NCBI GenBank assembly: GCA_015183035.1
Contig: JACZZP010000011.1
Span: 1,364,001-1,428,000 of the forward strand
Reading direction: 5' to 3'
Length of the DNA stretch: 64,000 nt
From: Meloidogyne chitwoodi
Taxonomy: Eukaryota; Nematoda; Chromadorea; Rhabditida; Meloidogynidae
The notes under the pieces are model-generated. The model made no database searches. It worked only from the letters and a program-made list of their open reading frames with translations, and was not told where the DNA came from. Both the position numbers and the translations under genes were made by a program. Of the stretch, positions 51,920 through 63,504 are shown piece by piece; the stretch's first letter is position 1, and every line of letters begins with the position of its first letter.

Positions 51920-54240
51920 ACATGGGGTGTAAGAATAGCATAATGTATTGAAAAATTTGGAAAGTTAAAAAAAATTTTGGGTAAAAAATATTTTTGGGTG
52001 TTAAAAAGCCCTATCGGGCTTTGGGGCGCCTTCGCGCGCTCCTAGAAGTTTTAAATATTCTTGTTAAATGTGCGGGGGTCTCAATGTATGTTGCATCTCA
52101 AGCCTTCGGCCCCCACACCTTTCCCAAATAGTCGATTTTCTTTTATAATCATTAAATACCGCCTTTTTTATTTATTTATTTGTTATTTGGCCGTTTCAGT
52201 GTCACACTCAACATTGGCACCAAAATACCCCTTCCCATTGAATTCCCCAAATACGATTACCTATTATTCCTTTAAATCCCGAATATTTGGAATTTATTTT
52301 CTATAAGGCCGTTACATTGCCAACTCAAGTTTGGCATCTAAATGACCCATCCCATTGAATTCCGCATAGTCGTTACCTATTATCTCCTATAAATCACACC
52401 TTTTTTATAAATATTTATTAGGCCGTTTCAGTGCCACACTGAATTTAGGTACCAAATTGACCATGCCCATTGAATTCACCATACTCGATTACCCATTGTC
52501 CCAATCTCTTATCATTCTGATGGATGGATCACTTGGGCCTTCGGCCCTCGGTTCCATCATTACAGATGGGTGTCTCATCTCGGGCCTTCGGCCCTCGATT
52601 TATCTTTGCAGATGGGTGTCACTCGGGCCTTCAGCCCTCGTTCTTCATTGCAGATGGATGTCACTCCTCGGGCCTTTGGCCCTCGTTATTCATTGCTGAT
52701 GGATGTCACACCTCGGGCCTTCGGCCCTTGGAGCATCATTGCAGATGGTGTCAGACCTCGGGCCTTCGGCCCTCGGTTCTCATTGCAGATGGGTGTCACA
52801 CCTCTGGCCTTCGGCCATCGGTTCATTATTGCAGCTGGGTGTCACACCTCGGGCCTTCGGCCCTCGGTTCTCATTGCAGATGGGTGTCTAATCTCGGGCC
52901 TCGGTTCCATCATTGCAGATGGGTGTCAACCTCGGGCCCTCGGTTCTTCAATGCAGATGGATGTCACTCCTCGGGCCTTCAGCCCTCTGTATCCTCAAGT
53001 TCAGATGTGTTTTCCCTAATAATCCCCACAGTTTAAATTTTGAACCTCTGCAACTTGGTCAAAATTGATCCAAAAATTTTACAAAAAATATTTTTAGGCT
53101 CAGCTTTATGAGGGCTTTCAAATGATATATTATTTGCCCATATTACATAAATTTTGATGTTTGCCATTTTCAACTCAAAATTTTTGAAGGAATTTTATAC
53201 CAAAAATTTAAAAAAATCATAACTATTTCAAAAATAACTTTTTTTTGAACATTTTAAAATTTTATTAGGTGTTAAAAATTATGCTCTATTTTATAAAAAT
53301 ACCTTCAGTCAAATCCCATGTCAAAAATCTTAAAATTTTTTCAAAAAACAGAAAAATTTCGAATTTTCACAAATTCGACCCTAACTACCCTTAACCCTAA
53401 AATTTTTCAAATTTTTCTTGACTCAAAAAATAACTAATTTTTTGCTTTATTTTTAAACTTTGGTTCATTTAAATCAGACTAAAATCCGTAAAGTTGAGGT
53501 CTATTGAAATTTTTCAAAAATATTTCTATAGGGGTACCCTTGGAAAAATTTTGAAAAAATTTTTTTTCTTAAAAAATGACTTTTATAGGTTAAAAATAAC
53601 CCCCAACCTCGAATCCATTCACAGAAAAATTTTAAAAAATTTTCCCGCAAAGTTAGAGTCAAAAAACCTTTTTAGTCGCGAATAATTTTCTGACTCTAAC
53701 TCCCCCAGACTCTAATGTACCCCAACATGTCATATATATTCTTGAGTCTCATTTAATGCTTTATCAAATGGCACATTTGACACTCAACATTTTTGCATTG
53801 AACTGTCCCAACACCCAGTTCAGTGCCACGTTTGAGTGTCACCCCACTTTCAAAGATGTAGATCCCTTCCCCCTCAAATGATACAGTTACATGAAAAATT
53901 TGGGCTCATTACATCAATTCCCCGACAAGTTATGGCTCGGCGAATATATGGGGCTTCTGCGAATTCGCGCCTACCGGGTCCCCCGTTGAGATTTTTTCAA
54001 AAATTTTTTTTTATTCAATATCTAATAATCGTGGGACGGGGCCCTCTAAGCGGAAATTTTCCGCTATCTCCTCCCGTTCCCGAGATAGACCAGGAGCGGG
54101 GACTGTTTCGGCGGGAAGGAACCCCCGCACCAAAAAATCCATAATTTTCCTGAATGCCCCTCAAAAAGTACCCAGCAACATGTACAACTTTTAAACCCGT
54201 CCCCCTTCTTTAAAATCAGTTATGAGTTTTGAAAGGCGAA
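51920..54240 (+). repeat. Interspersed element, right copy (about 2.3 kb)
   Basis: Same orientation, head (CAGTACATGGGG), module order and end (GTTATGAGTTTTGAAAG) as the element at 35964. It carries one core (53055-53600) rather than two, three 110-bp units and its own minisatellite array. Sequence differences throughout show it is a separate old copy, not a recent segmental duplication. A GC-rich tail (54010-54130) corresponds to 39850-39960 in the left copy. No coding region is supported. Confidence 0.75.
52505..53000 (+). repeat. About 44-bp GC-rich hairpin minisatellite, right
   Basis: Eleven tandem units carry TGGGTGTCACACCTCGGGCC, TTC, GGCCCTCGG and a TTCATTGCAGA tail. Most have the perfect GGGCC-TTC-GGCCC stem. 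Two units (about 52895 and 52930) have lost part of the hairpin. One unit near 52805 reads TGGCC-TTC-GGCCA, so both arms have changed together. Confidence 0.85.
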
Positions 54241-54345
54241 GTTTAACTTATTTATAGTTTCTTTTGAAATAATGTTTTGTTCTTTTAAAAAGTTTGTAAG
54301 TTAAATGTTTTTATTGTCAAGATATTTTAAGTTTATTGTTTTTTG

Positions 54346-54386
54346 CTAGCGGAGAAGGACGCCCGAAGGGCGTCCTTCTCCGCTAG
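54346..54386. repeat. Perfect 19-bp palindrome with 3-nt loop
   Basis: The arms at 54346-54364 (CTAGCGGAGAAGGACGCCC) and 54368-54386 are exact reverse complements around a GAA loop. GC content is far above the surroundings. It lies just past the end of the right-hand element. As RNA it would be a very stable hairpin. As DNA it is a strong cruciform candidate. I cannot assign it to a known element end. Confidence 0.9.
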
Positions 54387-54454
54387 TGTTTAAAAATGAA
54401 GAAAAATAAAGATACAATTTTATAATAATTAACGACAGAGAAATTAATTGTAAC

Positions 54455-54527
54455 TATCAAAGGACTCGAACCTACGTTAAGTTTAGATCCAAGTCTGACA
54501 CACTAACCACTCAACCATACTCACATT
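54455..54527 (-). repeat. tRNA-derived SINE-like copy 1
   Basis: Read on the minus strand it has an A-box-like TGGTTGAGTGGTTAGTG (54501-54517) and a B-box GGTTCGAGTCC (54462-54472) at tRNA spacing. The acceptor arms do not pair and the T stem is poor, so it is not a functional tRNA. The DNA beyond 54530 (AATAAATCTTTCCC) is shared with the copy at 55341, which indicates a SINE family rather than two unrelated tRNA pseudogenes. Confidence 0.65.
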
Positions 54528-54783
54528 AACATAATAGCTAATTTAATTATAAATAAATCTTTCCCATTAATAATTCTTCTCTTCTCTCATGCATAAGAGT
54601 GAAAGAAGGAATGGAAAAGAGGGAAAAATAGAATTTTGGTCAGTGACATTTGACATTTTCGCTCATATGACCGGTCATGACCATTTTGAATTTTTGGTCA
54701 AAAATCTGACCTGACCTGACCGGCCTTTTCCCGGTCACCAAAATGACACCAAAAATTTCGGTCAGATCACTTTTGGTCATGAC

Positions 54784-55693
54784 CAGGGTTGGGTCGAAAT
54801 TGGAAAAAGTTCGAAATCGAAATTCCTTCGAAATCGAAATTTTTTAATTTCGCGAAATCGAAATAATTCGAAATAAAAACCTCGAAATTTCGGTTTTCGA
54901 AATCGAAATCGAAATTATTCGAAATTCTCAAAAATATGATAAAAAAAGTGAAACCTTAATTATAATTGTAATTTTTGCACTTGGCATCAGGGTTGTTACG
55001 AGTTGAACTCAAATGTCTGATTAGGTTAATTTTTATAAAGTTCAGATTATTTTAGCGCCGCAGGCGAAAAATTTTGAAAAATTTTAAACCTATGCGTTGA
55101 AAATTAAGCTTTTTTAGTGCCATTGATGAGAATTTTTTAAATCCCTTTGCAAAACAATTACCTTTTAGCGCCGCAGGCGAAAAATTTTTAAAATAATTGT
55201 ACTTTAGCTGCCAAAAATTCACCTTTTTAGCACCGCAAGATAAAAATATAGGACTTATATTTTTCTTATAAATTTAAAATGTTTCAAAACTAAGGAAAAA
55301 TTAATTAAATAATAATTAATGTCTCAAGATATTTTGCACTTATCATAGGAATCGAACCCACATAAATATCACTATCATAAACTAACCCACTAACCACTCA
55401 ACCACACTCGTACCAGGAAGGAAGACGTTTTTAATTATAATAAATCTTTCCTTTTAATATTTTTCTTTTCCTTGAATCAAAGTAAAACACCCGCCCCTTG
55501 GATGCATTTTCTCAAAAAATACAATCTTTAGGGGTGTAAAAAATACTCGTATTGTATCGAAATTTGGAAAAGTTCGAAATCGAAATTCCTTCGAAATCGA
55601 AATTTTTTAATTTCGCGAAATCGAAATAATTCGAAATAAAAACCTCGAAATTTCGGTTTTCGAAATCGAAATCGAAATTTCGACCCAACTCTG
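54784..55693. mobile_element. Non-autonomous hAT-like element with 8-bp TSD, nested
   Basis: The termini are CAGGGTTGGGTCGAAATT at 54784 and, inverted at the right end, CAGAGTTGGGTCGAAATTT. They are flanked by a perfect 8-bp direct repeat GTCATGAC at 54776-54783 and 55694-55701. The subterminal parts are long inverted repeats of AAATCGAAATTCGAAAT type. The 910-bp body has no transposase. It contains two GCGCCGCAGGCGAAAA modules (55054 and 55164), which link it to the element at 1556, and a tRNA-like SINE copy at 55341. Confidence 0.9.
55341..55412 (-). repeat. tRNA-derived SINE-like copy 2
   Basis: On the minus strand, TGGTTGAGTGGTTAGTGGG (55386-55404) and GGGTTCGATTCC (55348-55359) form A and B boxes. 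Acceptor pairing is absent. It is related to the copy at 54455 and lies inside the hAT-like element, so it was inserted there or is carried with it. Confidence 0.65.
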
Positions 55694-55904
55694 GTCATGA
55701 CCGAAACCCGGTCACGAAAACACTGATAAGCTCTATTTTTCATTTATATGTATGTATTATTAGTTAGCGTAATTATAATGTATATTTTAGAGAATAAAAT
55801 ACATAATAATTAAAACAATATTTTTTAAATATTAAAATAATTATAATACTACTAAATTTTATACAAAATTAATTAATAAAAAAAAATTATTTAATAATTA
55901 TTTT

Positions 55905-58435
55905 TTAAAGAAAAGTGCTTGTTTGACTATCAATACGTAATAGACAATGGACAGAATCAGAACCATGAAGTAATAAAAGTGATTGTTCTTCTTCTTCTTC
56001 TTTATTATTTTTTATTTCAATGTTTTTTTGTTGTTTTTCTTCTAAAAAAGAAGGTGAATTTTTTAATTTTTCTTCTTTTAAGATCTTTGGCCAAGAACTT
56101 TGTCTATATCTTAATTCTTTATCTAATTTTTTTGAATATGATGACCTTCGAAGTTCATTTGAAGATAACATTAATAATGCTAGAGAAGATGACTTAAAAA
56201 CAAATTTTAAATAATATTTACATATTTTATTAATATTTATTTTTTAAAATAATATTCCTTGTTAAATAATTATTTTATATTAAATTCATTTTTAAAGGGA
56301 AAAAATGATAAATATTTTTTAGTATAATTAAATCATCGTTTAAAAATAATTATTTAAAATATTATTTTAACTAACCGAACTGTGTGATCTTAATGGAGCA
56401 CCAGAAGATAAATAATTATTTTTCCAATTTTTAGCAACAACATCGGTAGAATTTGAACAAGAATTATTTCTTTGTCTTTTATTAATTGAAGAACCATCCT
56501 TTTTTAAAAAAAGAATAATTAATTAAAAAATAAATATATTTAATACAATGCTAGTTGATTTATTAGGTAATAATAATAATGTTGTTGTAGTATTTTCTAA
56601 ATTATTTTGAGGAATTAATTTATTATTATTATTATTTTGTTCAATTGGATTAATTATTTCACTTGTTGTAGGTCTTCTTTCTTTTATTATATTTAATCCT
56701 CCCCCAAAAGTAGAATTATTATTATTATTATTATGTTGATGTCCTCCTCCTATTAAATTAGTACCAAAATTAGAATTATATGTTCCATGCCTAACACGTT
56801 GTTGTAATTGACCATTTAAGGCACCTAACAATTTATTTAAAAAAAAAATATTTGTTGAAAATACTAAAATTTAAAAACCGTATAAAATCCAATTTACAGC
56901 ACTATTTGTAAAGGGTAAAGCATGAATAAAATACCTTAAAAATAAATAATTTTATATTTTAAATTTTAAAAAAAGTATTTAATTATTTACATAAAATAAA
57001 CAAAAACGGGAGGTACTTGTCCATTTTGTTCTCCTGCATATTCTAAATAAACAGCAAATGCAGTGGCTACCCAAAAAGGTGTCCAACAAATAAAATAAAA
57101 ACAAGCAACAGCCATTGTATATAATGATATTCTTACTAAGGGAATTTGTGAACGAATTTTTGAGCTCTAAATTATTTTTATTTTTAAATAATTTTAATTT
57201 ATAATACTTTAAATTGTCTTGCATGATGATGTAATTTTGTTAATAATTGTGTATAAAAAAATGTAACCAAAAAAAGAGGAACCAAATAACAAAGTACAAA
57301 GAGAAAACAAGTAAAAATTGTAAATTTCCATCTAACCATGTCCATCTATAAATTAAAATATTATTTTTTAATTAATTAAAAAATAATTGTTTATTTCTTA
57401 AAAATTCCTAATTATTTTAGAAAAAATAAATAAATTTAATTTTGCTATAAATTTATTTTCTTTATTTATTTATATTTTTAAATTATCTCAAATTATTTTT
57501 TAAAATATTAATTTATTTATTTTACCATAGTGCATTTTTCTATTCTCATTCTAGTTACTTTATTTGGACCAGTTGCCTTAAATAAAATAATTAAATAAAA
57601 TAATTTATTTAATAAAATAACCTTTTGAAAAAGAATAACTTCTCTAGCTTCAAAATTATAAAGTAAAGGGCAAAGTGCTAATAAAGCATAAATTGCCATA
57701 CCTAAAATAATTAAATATAAATAAATATAATTAATTAATTTACCAATTAATATACAAAAAGCAATTCGACGAGAACGAAGCATTCTTTTCTCTGAATGAC
57801 AAACACTCGCAAAACGATCAAAAGACATTGCTAAAAAATTACAAAAATTATTATTATTATTTTTAAATTAAAAAATTACCTGTAATAATTAATGCAGAAA
57901 GAATTTTTCCAAAATTTTCAAGTACTAAAAAAAATTTAAAAAAATAAATAAATTTTCTTTATTTAATAATTTACCAGCATGTAATTTACACATTGTTGAC
58001 CCAAACATCCAAAAACCAAGGATTTGATCAATTACAGTAAATGGCAGTGAAAGACATCTTTAAATATTAATTACTAATATTAAATAATTAATTATTTATT
58101 TATTTTCTTACACTCCAAAATCCACAAAACTAAGAACAACCATATAAATTAATGTATTATCCAAATTTGCTCTTTTACTACGTACCTATTATTTTTAAAA
58201 TTAATATAATATAAAATTATTTTATTAAAAGAAAATAACCATTTGATAAATAGTTGTAAGTACAGCAACATTACCACATGTTCCCAATAAAAAAAGAAGC
58301 ATATAACAAATAGCCATTACTTGAACCTTTTTATTTTTAATTATTTTAATTAATTAATTAAATATTTACTTGAACATCATCATGATTTGGTGGTGGTAAT
58401 ACATCAGTAAGTTCAATTTGAGGTTGTAAAGCCAT
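55905..58435 (-). CDS. Rhodopsin-family GPCR, neuropeptide receptor type
   Basis: Fourteen exons (58435-58370, 58326-58240, 58185-58112, 58057-57975, 57924-57880, 57830-57744, 57701-57622, 57576-57526, 57345-57208, 57166-56991, 56934-56879, 56824-56547, 56498-56376, 56192-55905) total 1632 nt, giving 543 residues. TM1 has GTCGNVAVL, TM2 LSFVDFGV, TM3 starts at MCKLHAVLENFG and ends FDRF (DRY changed to DRF), TM6 has ICWTPFW and TM7 NSAVNWILYG (NPxxY changed to NWxxY). A cysteine in the second extracellular loop (EKCTMV) can pair with the TM3 cysteine. The extracellular N-terminus is very short. The cytoplasmic tail is over 200 residues, Asn-rich and probably disordered. The pattern fits nematode neuropeptide receptors near the somatostatin/allatostatin-C/opioid branch, but the ligand is unknown. 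An acceptor 9 nt upstream of the ATG suggests trans-splicing or a 5'UTR intron. Confidence 0.88.
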
Positions 58436-60620
58436 TAATAAATGCTAAAAATAAAATAATAATTAATTAAAAATATATTTATTAATAAAAAGAAAAAAAT
58501 ATTGATTAAAAAGGGATTAATGATACAAAAAATTAATATTAAAAAAAATAAAATTGACTAATTTATTTCCATTTAGTAAAAATATTTTATTAATTTTTAA
58601 ATAATTTTTTCTATAATATTTTAAATATTTATGGAATTAAGTAAATGTTTTGACAATGTCCTATATTTTTATAAATAAATAATAATTATTATTTTTAATT
58701 TAAAAATATTCAATAAATTTATTAAAAATAAATTTAAAAAATAAAATGTTTATATACCTATATATATATTAATTAATTAATTCTTTTAAAATATTTTAAA
58801 GAATATTTATTTATTTATTCTTAGAATTAATTAATTATTTATTTTGTACAAACAAACAAACAAACAAACAAATAAACAAATAAATAAAAATATATTATTA
58901 TAAATTGTAAAGATTAATTTGAAATAAATATTAAAATATTCTTTGGAGTTTAAAAATAATTCAAAAAAAATTAAAAAATATTAATAAATTAAAATATTTA
59001 TTTTCTATAAATTGCCAAAGGCTTTGCCACACACATTTTCTAAACTTAATAAAAGATTGAAGAGTATAATATATTTAATATTAAATTATTATTATTATAT
59101 ATTTTTTACTTTATTTAAAAAATTTAATATTTATTTTTAATAATATTTTTTAATTTTTTAAATAATTTAATAAAATAATAATAATTAATTAATTAATTAA
59201 AAATATTTTTAAATAAATAAAGACAAATTAATTCAAAACTAATTAAAATATATTAAAATACTTTTTTAATAAAAATAAATATTTAGTAAATATATGTCAA
59301 TAAATTTGTTAAAATTTTTAAAAAATTTAAATAAATTATATATTTAAATATATTTTTTTTAAATCGTTTTTTGGCCATTTTTGGCAGTTCCTTTTTAAGA
59401 AATTTATTTTTTAAAAAAAAGTAAAATAAATTTATGTATTATTTCTTAAAAATAAATAATCTTCCTTTTAAAAACTTTTTTTATGCATTTTTAAAAATGT
59501 GTCAATTTTTCACGCTCTTTGCCTATTTTAAGATAAATTGAAAAAAAAAGAAAGTAAAAAAAGTTTCAAAAATTATTTTTATTTTATAAATATATTTGGG
59601 GTAAAAAAGAAGAAACAAAATTATTTTTTAAATTTTATTTTTTAATCTTTGTTGACAGATTTATTTTAAAATTTAAATAAATAAATAATTTAAAATAATT
59701 AAAATATTTATAATTAATTTATAGTGATATATTTTGATAATTAATTAAAAAAGAGAAAATAATAATAAATAATTTAATAAAAATAATTTTTAAATTTCTG
59801 TAAATATAATAAATTTAAAAAAATATATTTATTGTTTAAATTTAAATATAATAAAATTTATTTCCTTTTAATAATTCATTTTTATTATTTAATAATAAAT
59901 ATATTTTTAGAATTAATATATTTGAAATTTAATATTTTTTATTTTAATTTTTAAAAAAATAAAAATAAATATATTTTGTTTTATTTTATGTTTTGTTCTC
60001 TTTTCTTCTTTTTAGTAAATAATATTTCCTTTTTTTTTAAATAAAAAAATATTTAAAATATATTTTTGACGTAAATTGTGAATTAGAGAAAAAAAATATT
60101 AAAAAAAAATTTTAAATCCAAAAATGGAAATATTGGTATTGATTGAAATGGTAGAAATTAAAAAAAAAATAATTTTTGAATTAAAAGTTTTATTTTTAAG
60201 TTAAATATTTAATAATTTATAAAAATTAATTTTAAATTAATTGAACTATTTAATATAAATTATTTTTGTTATAAAAAAAGAGATTTAATATTTTGTAAAT
60301 TTTATTCTTTTTTAAATTGTAATTATTTATTATCAAAATATATATTTATTAAATAAATTAATTAATCTAAATATTTATAACTATAAAAGTAGTCTTAAAA
60401 AATGTTTTAAATATTTTCTCTACGTTCATTATTTGGGTAATATTTATTTTTTATTTTTGTTTAAAATAGAGATCAGAATATAAATTAATTAAATATATTT
60501 ATTTATTTAATTAATCTATATAATAAATTATTTTTGTTTTTCTCTGATCTCTATTTTTTAAATTCTCTTATTTAATTAATTAATTAGTTTATTTATTTTA
60601 GATAATAAAAACCAAAAAAT
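58436..60620. other. AT-rich intergenic region between divergent genes
   Basis: About 2.2 kb with no gene support. It includes a (CAAA)n/(AAAT)n microsatellite at about 58851-58890. It should contain promoters for the GPCR and the gene at 60621. Confidence 0.5.
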
Positions 60621-61103
60621 ATGGGAAATACATGTCCAAAACTTCCAATTGATAATATTTGTTTAATGCCTGGAAATGTTCTTATTCGTATTGAAGGAAA
60701 ATTTGGTAAGCAAAGGGCTCAAGCAATGGAAAAAGGGGAAGGATGGAATCGTTACTACAATCTTATTCGTGTGAGTTTTTTAAATAATATTCTAATTATT
60801 AGAATTTATATTTTTTAAATTATCTTTTTTTTAGGTTTTTCTTAACTTTTCTAATAATAAAATAATAATATTTTAGGGATATATTGCTCGAGTTCCTTCT
60901 GTTAAACATGGAGGTGGATTAATTGGAAATCTTAATCCAGGTGATGTGGTAAAAAGTTTAAAAAATATTTTTATTTATTTTTAAATTTAACAAAGGTTTA
61001 TGTTCGTGGAGGAAAAGGTTTCCCTGTCGTGGATGTGGATGGCACCCGTTATTTTGTTTTTAATGAATGGGATGTTGCTATCAATTTGACGTCTAGTATG
61101 TAA
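60621..61103 (+). CDS. Small conserved-looking protein, unrecognised, MGNTC N-terminus
   Basis: Exons 60621-60770, 60877-60948 and 60996-61103 join in phase 0 to give 109 residues ending TAA. The product is of normal complexity: PIDNICLMPGNVLIRIEGKF, GWNRYYNLIRGYIARVPSV, GGGLIGNLNPGDVV, then VRGGKGFPVVDVDGTRYFVF. Gly and beta-branched residues suggest a small beta-rich fold. There is no signal peptide or membrane span. Gly2 and Cys5 at the start (MGNTC) resemble dual acylation sites, but position 6 is Pro, which disfavours N-myristoylation. I do not recognise the family. The clean phase-0 exons and composition make it a real gene. Confidence 0.8.
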
Positions 61104-63282
61104 TTGATATAAATAATAAAAATATATAATTATGTAAATATAATAATAGAACTTATATTTTGTTATAATATTTAATTAATTTATTTAATTTTTGTAAATA
61201 ATAAATTTAAAATAATTAAAGATTTTCTTAAAAAAATATAAAATAATGACAAAATGGGAAAGAGAAAATAATTTAATTGAGAGAACAGTAAAAAAAAGTT
61301 TTAGAATAACCATAATAAAAAATAAATAATTTAAACAATAAAAATATTTAATAAAAATTATTTTTATTGAGAAAATAAAATAAAAGTGTGGGAATTATAA
61401 TTAAATATTTTTTTAATTTAATTTGGTATTTAAAAGTATAAAAAATGAAAAAATTTAATTAGAAATTTTTTTAAATTAAATATAATAATATTGAGAATTT
61501 ATTTATTAAAATATATTTTTATTTTTAATATTAAATTAATTCTTTTTTAATTAAAAAAAAAACAAACAATTACACCTACGATTAAATATTTATTTAATTT
61601 ATTTATATTATTATTAAATATAAAAATAAATATTTTAATATTTAAAATTAAATAAATAAAATAATTTTAAATCTTCTCTAAATTATTTAATTATTTTTAT
61701 AATAAATTAAATAATTATGTATATATGTAAAATATATTTAAATAATTAAAAAAACGTTGCGAACAGAAAATAATTTTTTTAAATAAAAAATAATATTTTA
61801 ACATTTCCTCGAAAAAAGGAAATAAATAAATAAATATGCATATCATTTATTTTATTTTTTATTTTTTCAATGTCCTTTTAATGTTGATTATCCGGAAAAT
61901 GTTAATTAGATGAGAAGAGAATATATTTAGAAAAAGGAAAGTGTAAAAAAAAGAAAAGAAAAAATAATTTATAATTAAATAAATTAAAAAATAAATAAAT
62001 AAATAAATATCTTTTTTTAAATAAATAAATATATTTTTAATTTAATAAATTGAATATCTCTTAAATAATTATTTTAAAATTCTTTTTTCTTTAAAAAAAT
62101 AATTATTTATTTTTTATAATCGTTCAGACAATCTGATCTTTAATATTTTAAATAATAATATTAAAACTACTTCTAATGGGTATTTTAGACAAAAAATTAA
62201 AAAAAGGATAAATAAGATTAAATTAATTTTTTTAAATTATAAGAGAAATGTTTAGATAAATTATTTTTTTATAAAATAATTTTTTTAATTTTATATAAAT
62301 TGCCAAAAATTTATTTAAAATTATTTTGAAATAATAATTGTTTTAAAAAGTTAAAAAATTAAAAATAAATAAATTAATTAATTAAAATATAATTTTTAAA
62401 CAGATGTTAAATAAATAAATAAATATTAAAATGTAGCAGAGATTTTAATAAAAAATTAACAAAATTGAAAAATTAATTTAAACAAAAAATAAAATAAAAG
62501 TTCAATTAATTTTTAATAAAATAAACTAAAAATGTCATCATTATTTAATAAATTTAAAAAATAAATAAATATTAAAAAAATTTTAAATTGATAATATTTA
62601 GATTAAAAATTGAAAAGAATTTTATTTTTTATTTAAATTTATTTTCTAAAAAAATTTTTGGTCGAATAAATAAGTCGAAGGGGGAATAACGCAATAGCCA
62701 ATCCAATTTTGCAAAAATGTTATGAGAGAAAAAATAAAATAGGAAAATTAAAAAAAAATAATAAAAGAAGAAAAAAAAGAATTTAATTAATAAATAATAT
62801 ATTATTTATTTAAAGAAATGAATATATTAATTTAATTTAATTTTTATTTTAAATGTAGAAACAAAAAAAAATAAAATAAAATAATAAATTTATTATAAAA
62901 TAATTGAACAATTTATTTTAAAATATAAATTAATTAAAAATAGAATATAATATAATGTTTGATGTTTCAATTTTTTTATTGTTTATTTAATTTAAAGAAA
63001 ATAATAAATAATTATTTAAATATTTAAATTATTCAAATAATCAAATAAAAGTGTTTGGATTATTAAATATAATTAATTATTAATAAAATATATTTAAATA
63101 AATACTTAATTTAAATATAATAATTATTTTTTTTAATTTTAAAAAATTTAAAAAAATTACCAAATGTTTTTTTTTAAATAAAAATAATATTTTTTAAGCT
63201 ATTTAATAATTAATAATTAAAAGATAATAATAATATTTAATTACCTTAACTATATTTAAAATAAATAAATTAAAAATAATAA
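61104..63282. other. AT-rich region, probably including an intron of the gene at 63504
   Basis: About 2.2 kb. The minus-strand gene starting at 63504 must continue into this region, but I could not identify its next exon with confidence. One weak candidate on the minus strand near 62115-62140 reads IRLSERL and then a stop. Otherwise this is A/T-rich low-complexity sequence. Confidence 0.35.
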
Positions 63283-63289
63283 TTAATTT

Positions 63290-63504
63290 ACTCTTTTTTG
63301 TTCTTCTGTAGCATTTTGAAGTAAAGTAGAATCATCATAAAAATTATTTTCTCCAAAAAGTTGTTGTTGTTGATTATAATTATGCTTCAATAAATTATTA
63401 GAATTATTAGAATTATTATTTTCTTCATTAAAAAATAAATCTTCATAATCTTCTAAATCTAATGAATTGTCTAAAATTGAAGTTAATATATTATTTGAAG
63501 TCAT
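63290..63504 (-). CDS. First exon of an acidic, Asn/Gln-rich protein (partial)
   Basis: ATG at 63504 opens a frame of about 71 residues (MTSNNILTSILDNSLDLEDY, then an acidic FFNEE segment, Asn runs and QNATEEQKR). It ends at a good donor AGA|GTAAAT, with GT at 63288-63289. Acidic and hydrophobic residues (LDLEDYEDLFF) resemble transcription-factor activation regions, which is inference. The downstream exons were not found. The intron may be long, or the exon may join sequence that I could not recognise. Confidence 0.5.

Larger units (their letters stand above)
54641..55725. mobile_element. Older CAGTG-ended repeat hosting a nested insertion
   Basis: The left end CAGTGACATTTGACATTTTCG, with TGACCGG beyond, resembles the inverted right end, which reads CAGTGTTTTCGTGACCGGG on the minus strand. 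The interior is rich in GGTCATGACC-type palindromes. No flanking duplication is visible, so the limits are uncertain. A second element (54784-55693) interrupts it. Confidence 0.45.

Noticed and set aside
52457..53036. Open frames in the right minisatellite
   Set aside because: Same cause as in the left array: repeat-driven open frames in more than one phase.
53836..54144. 102-residue open frame in the right element tail
   Set aside because: It lies in the GC-rich tail shared with the left element, where the frame is not conserved.
54455..54527. Functional tRNA gene
   Set aside because: A and B boxes are present but the acceptor arms do not pair. Better explained as a SINE-like copy.
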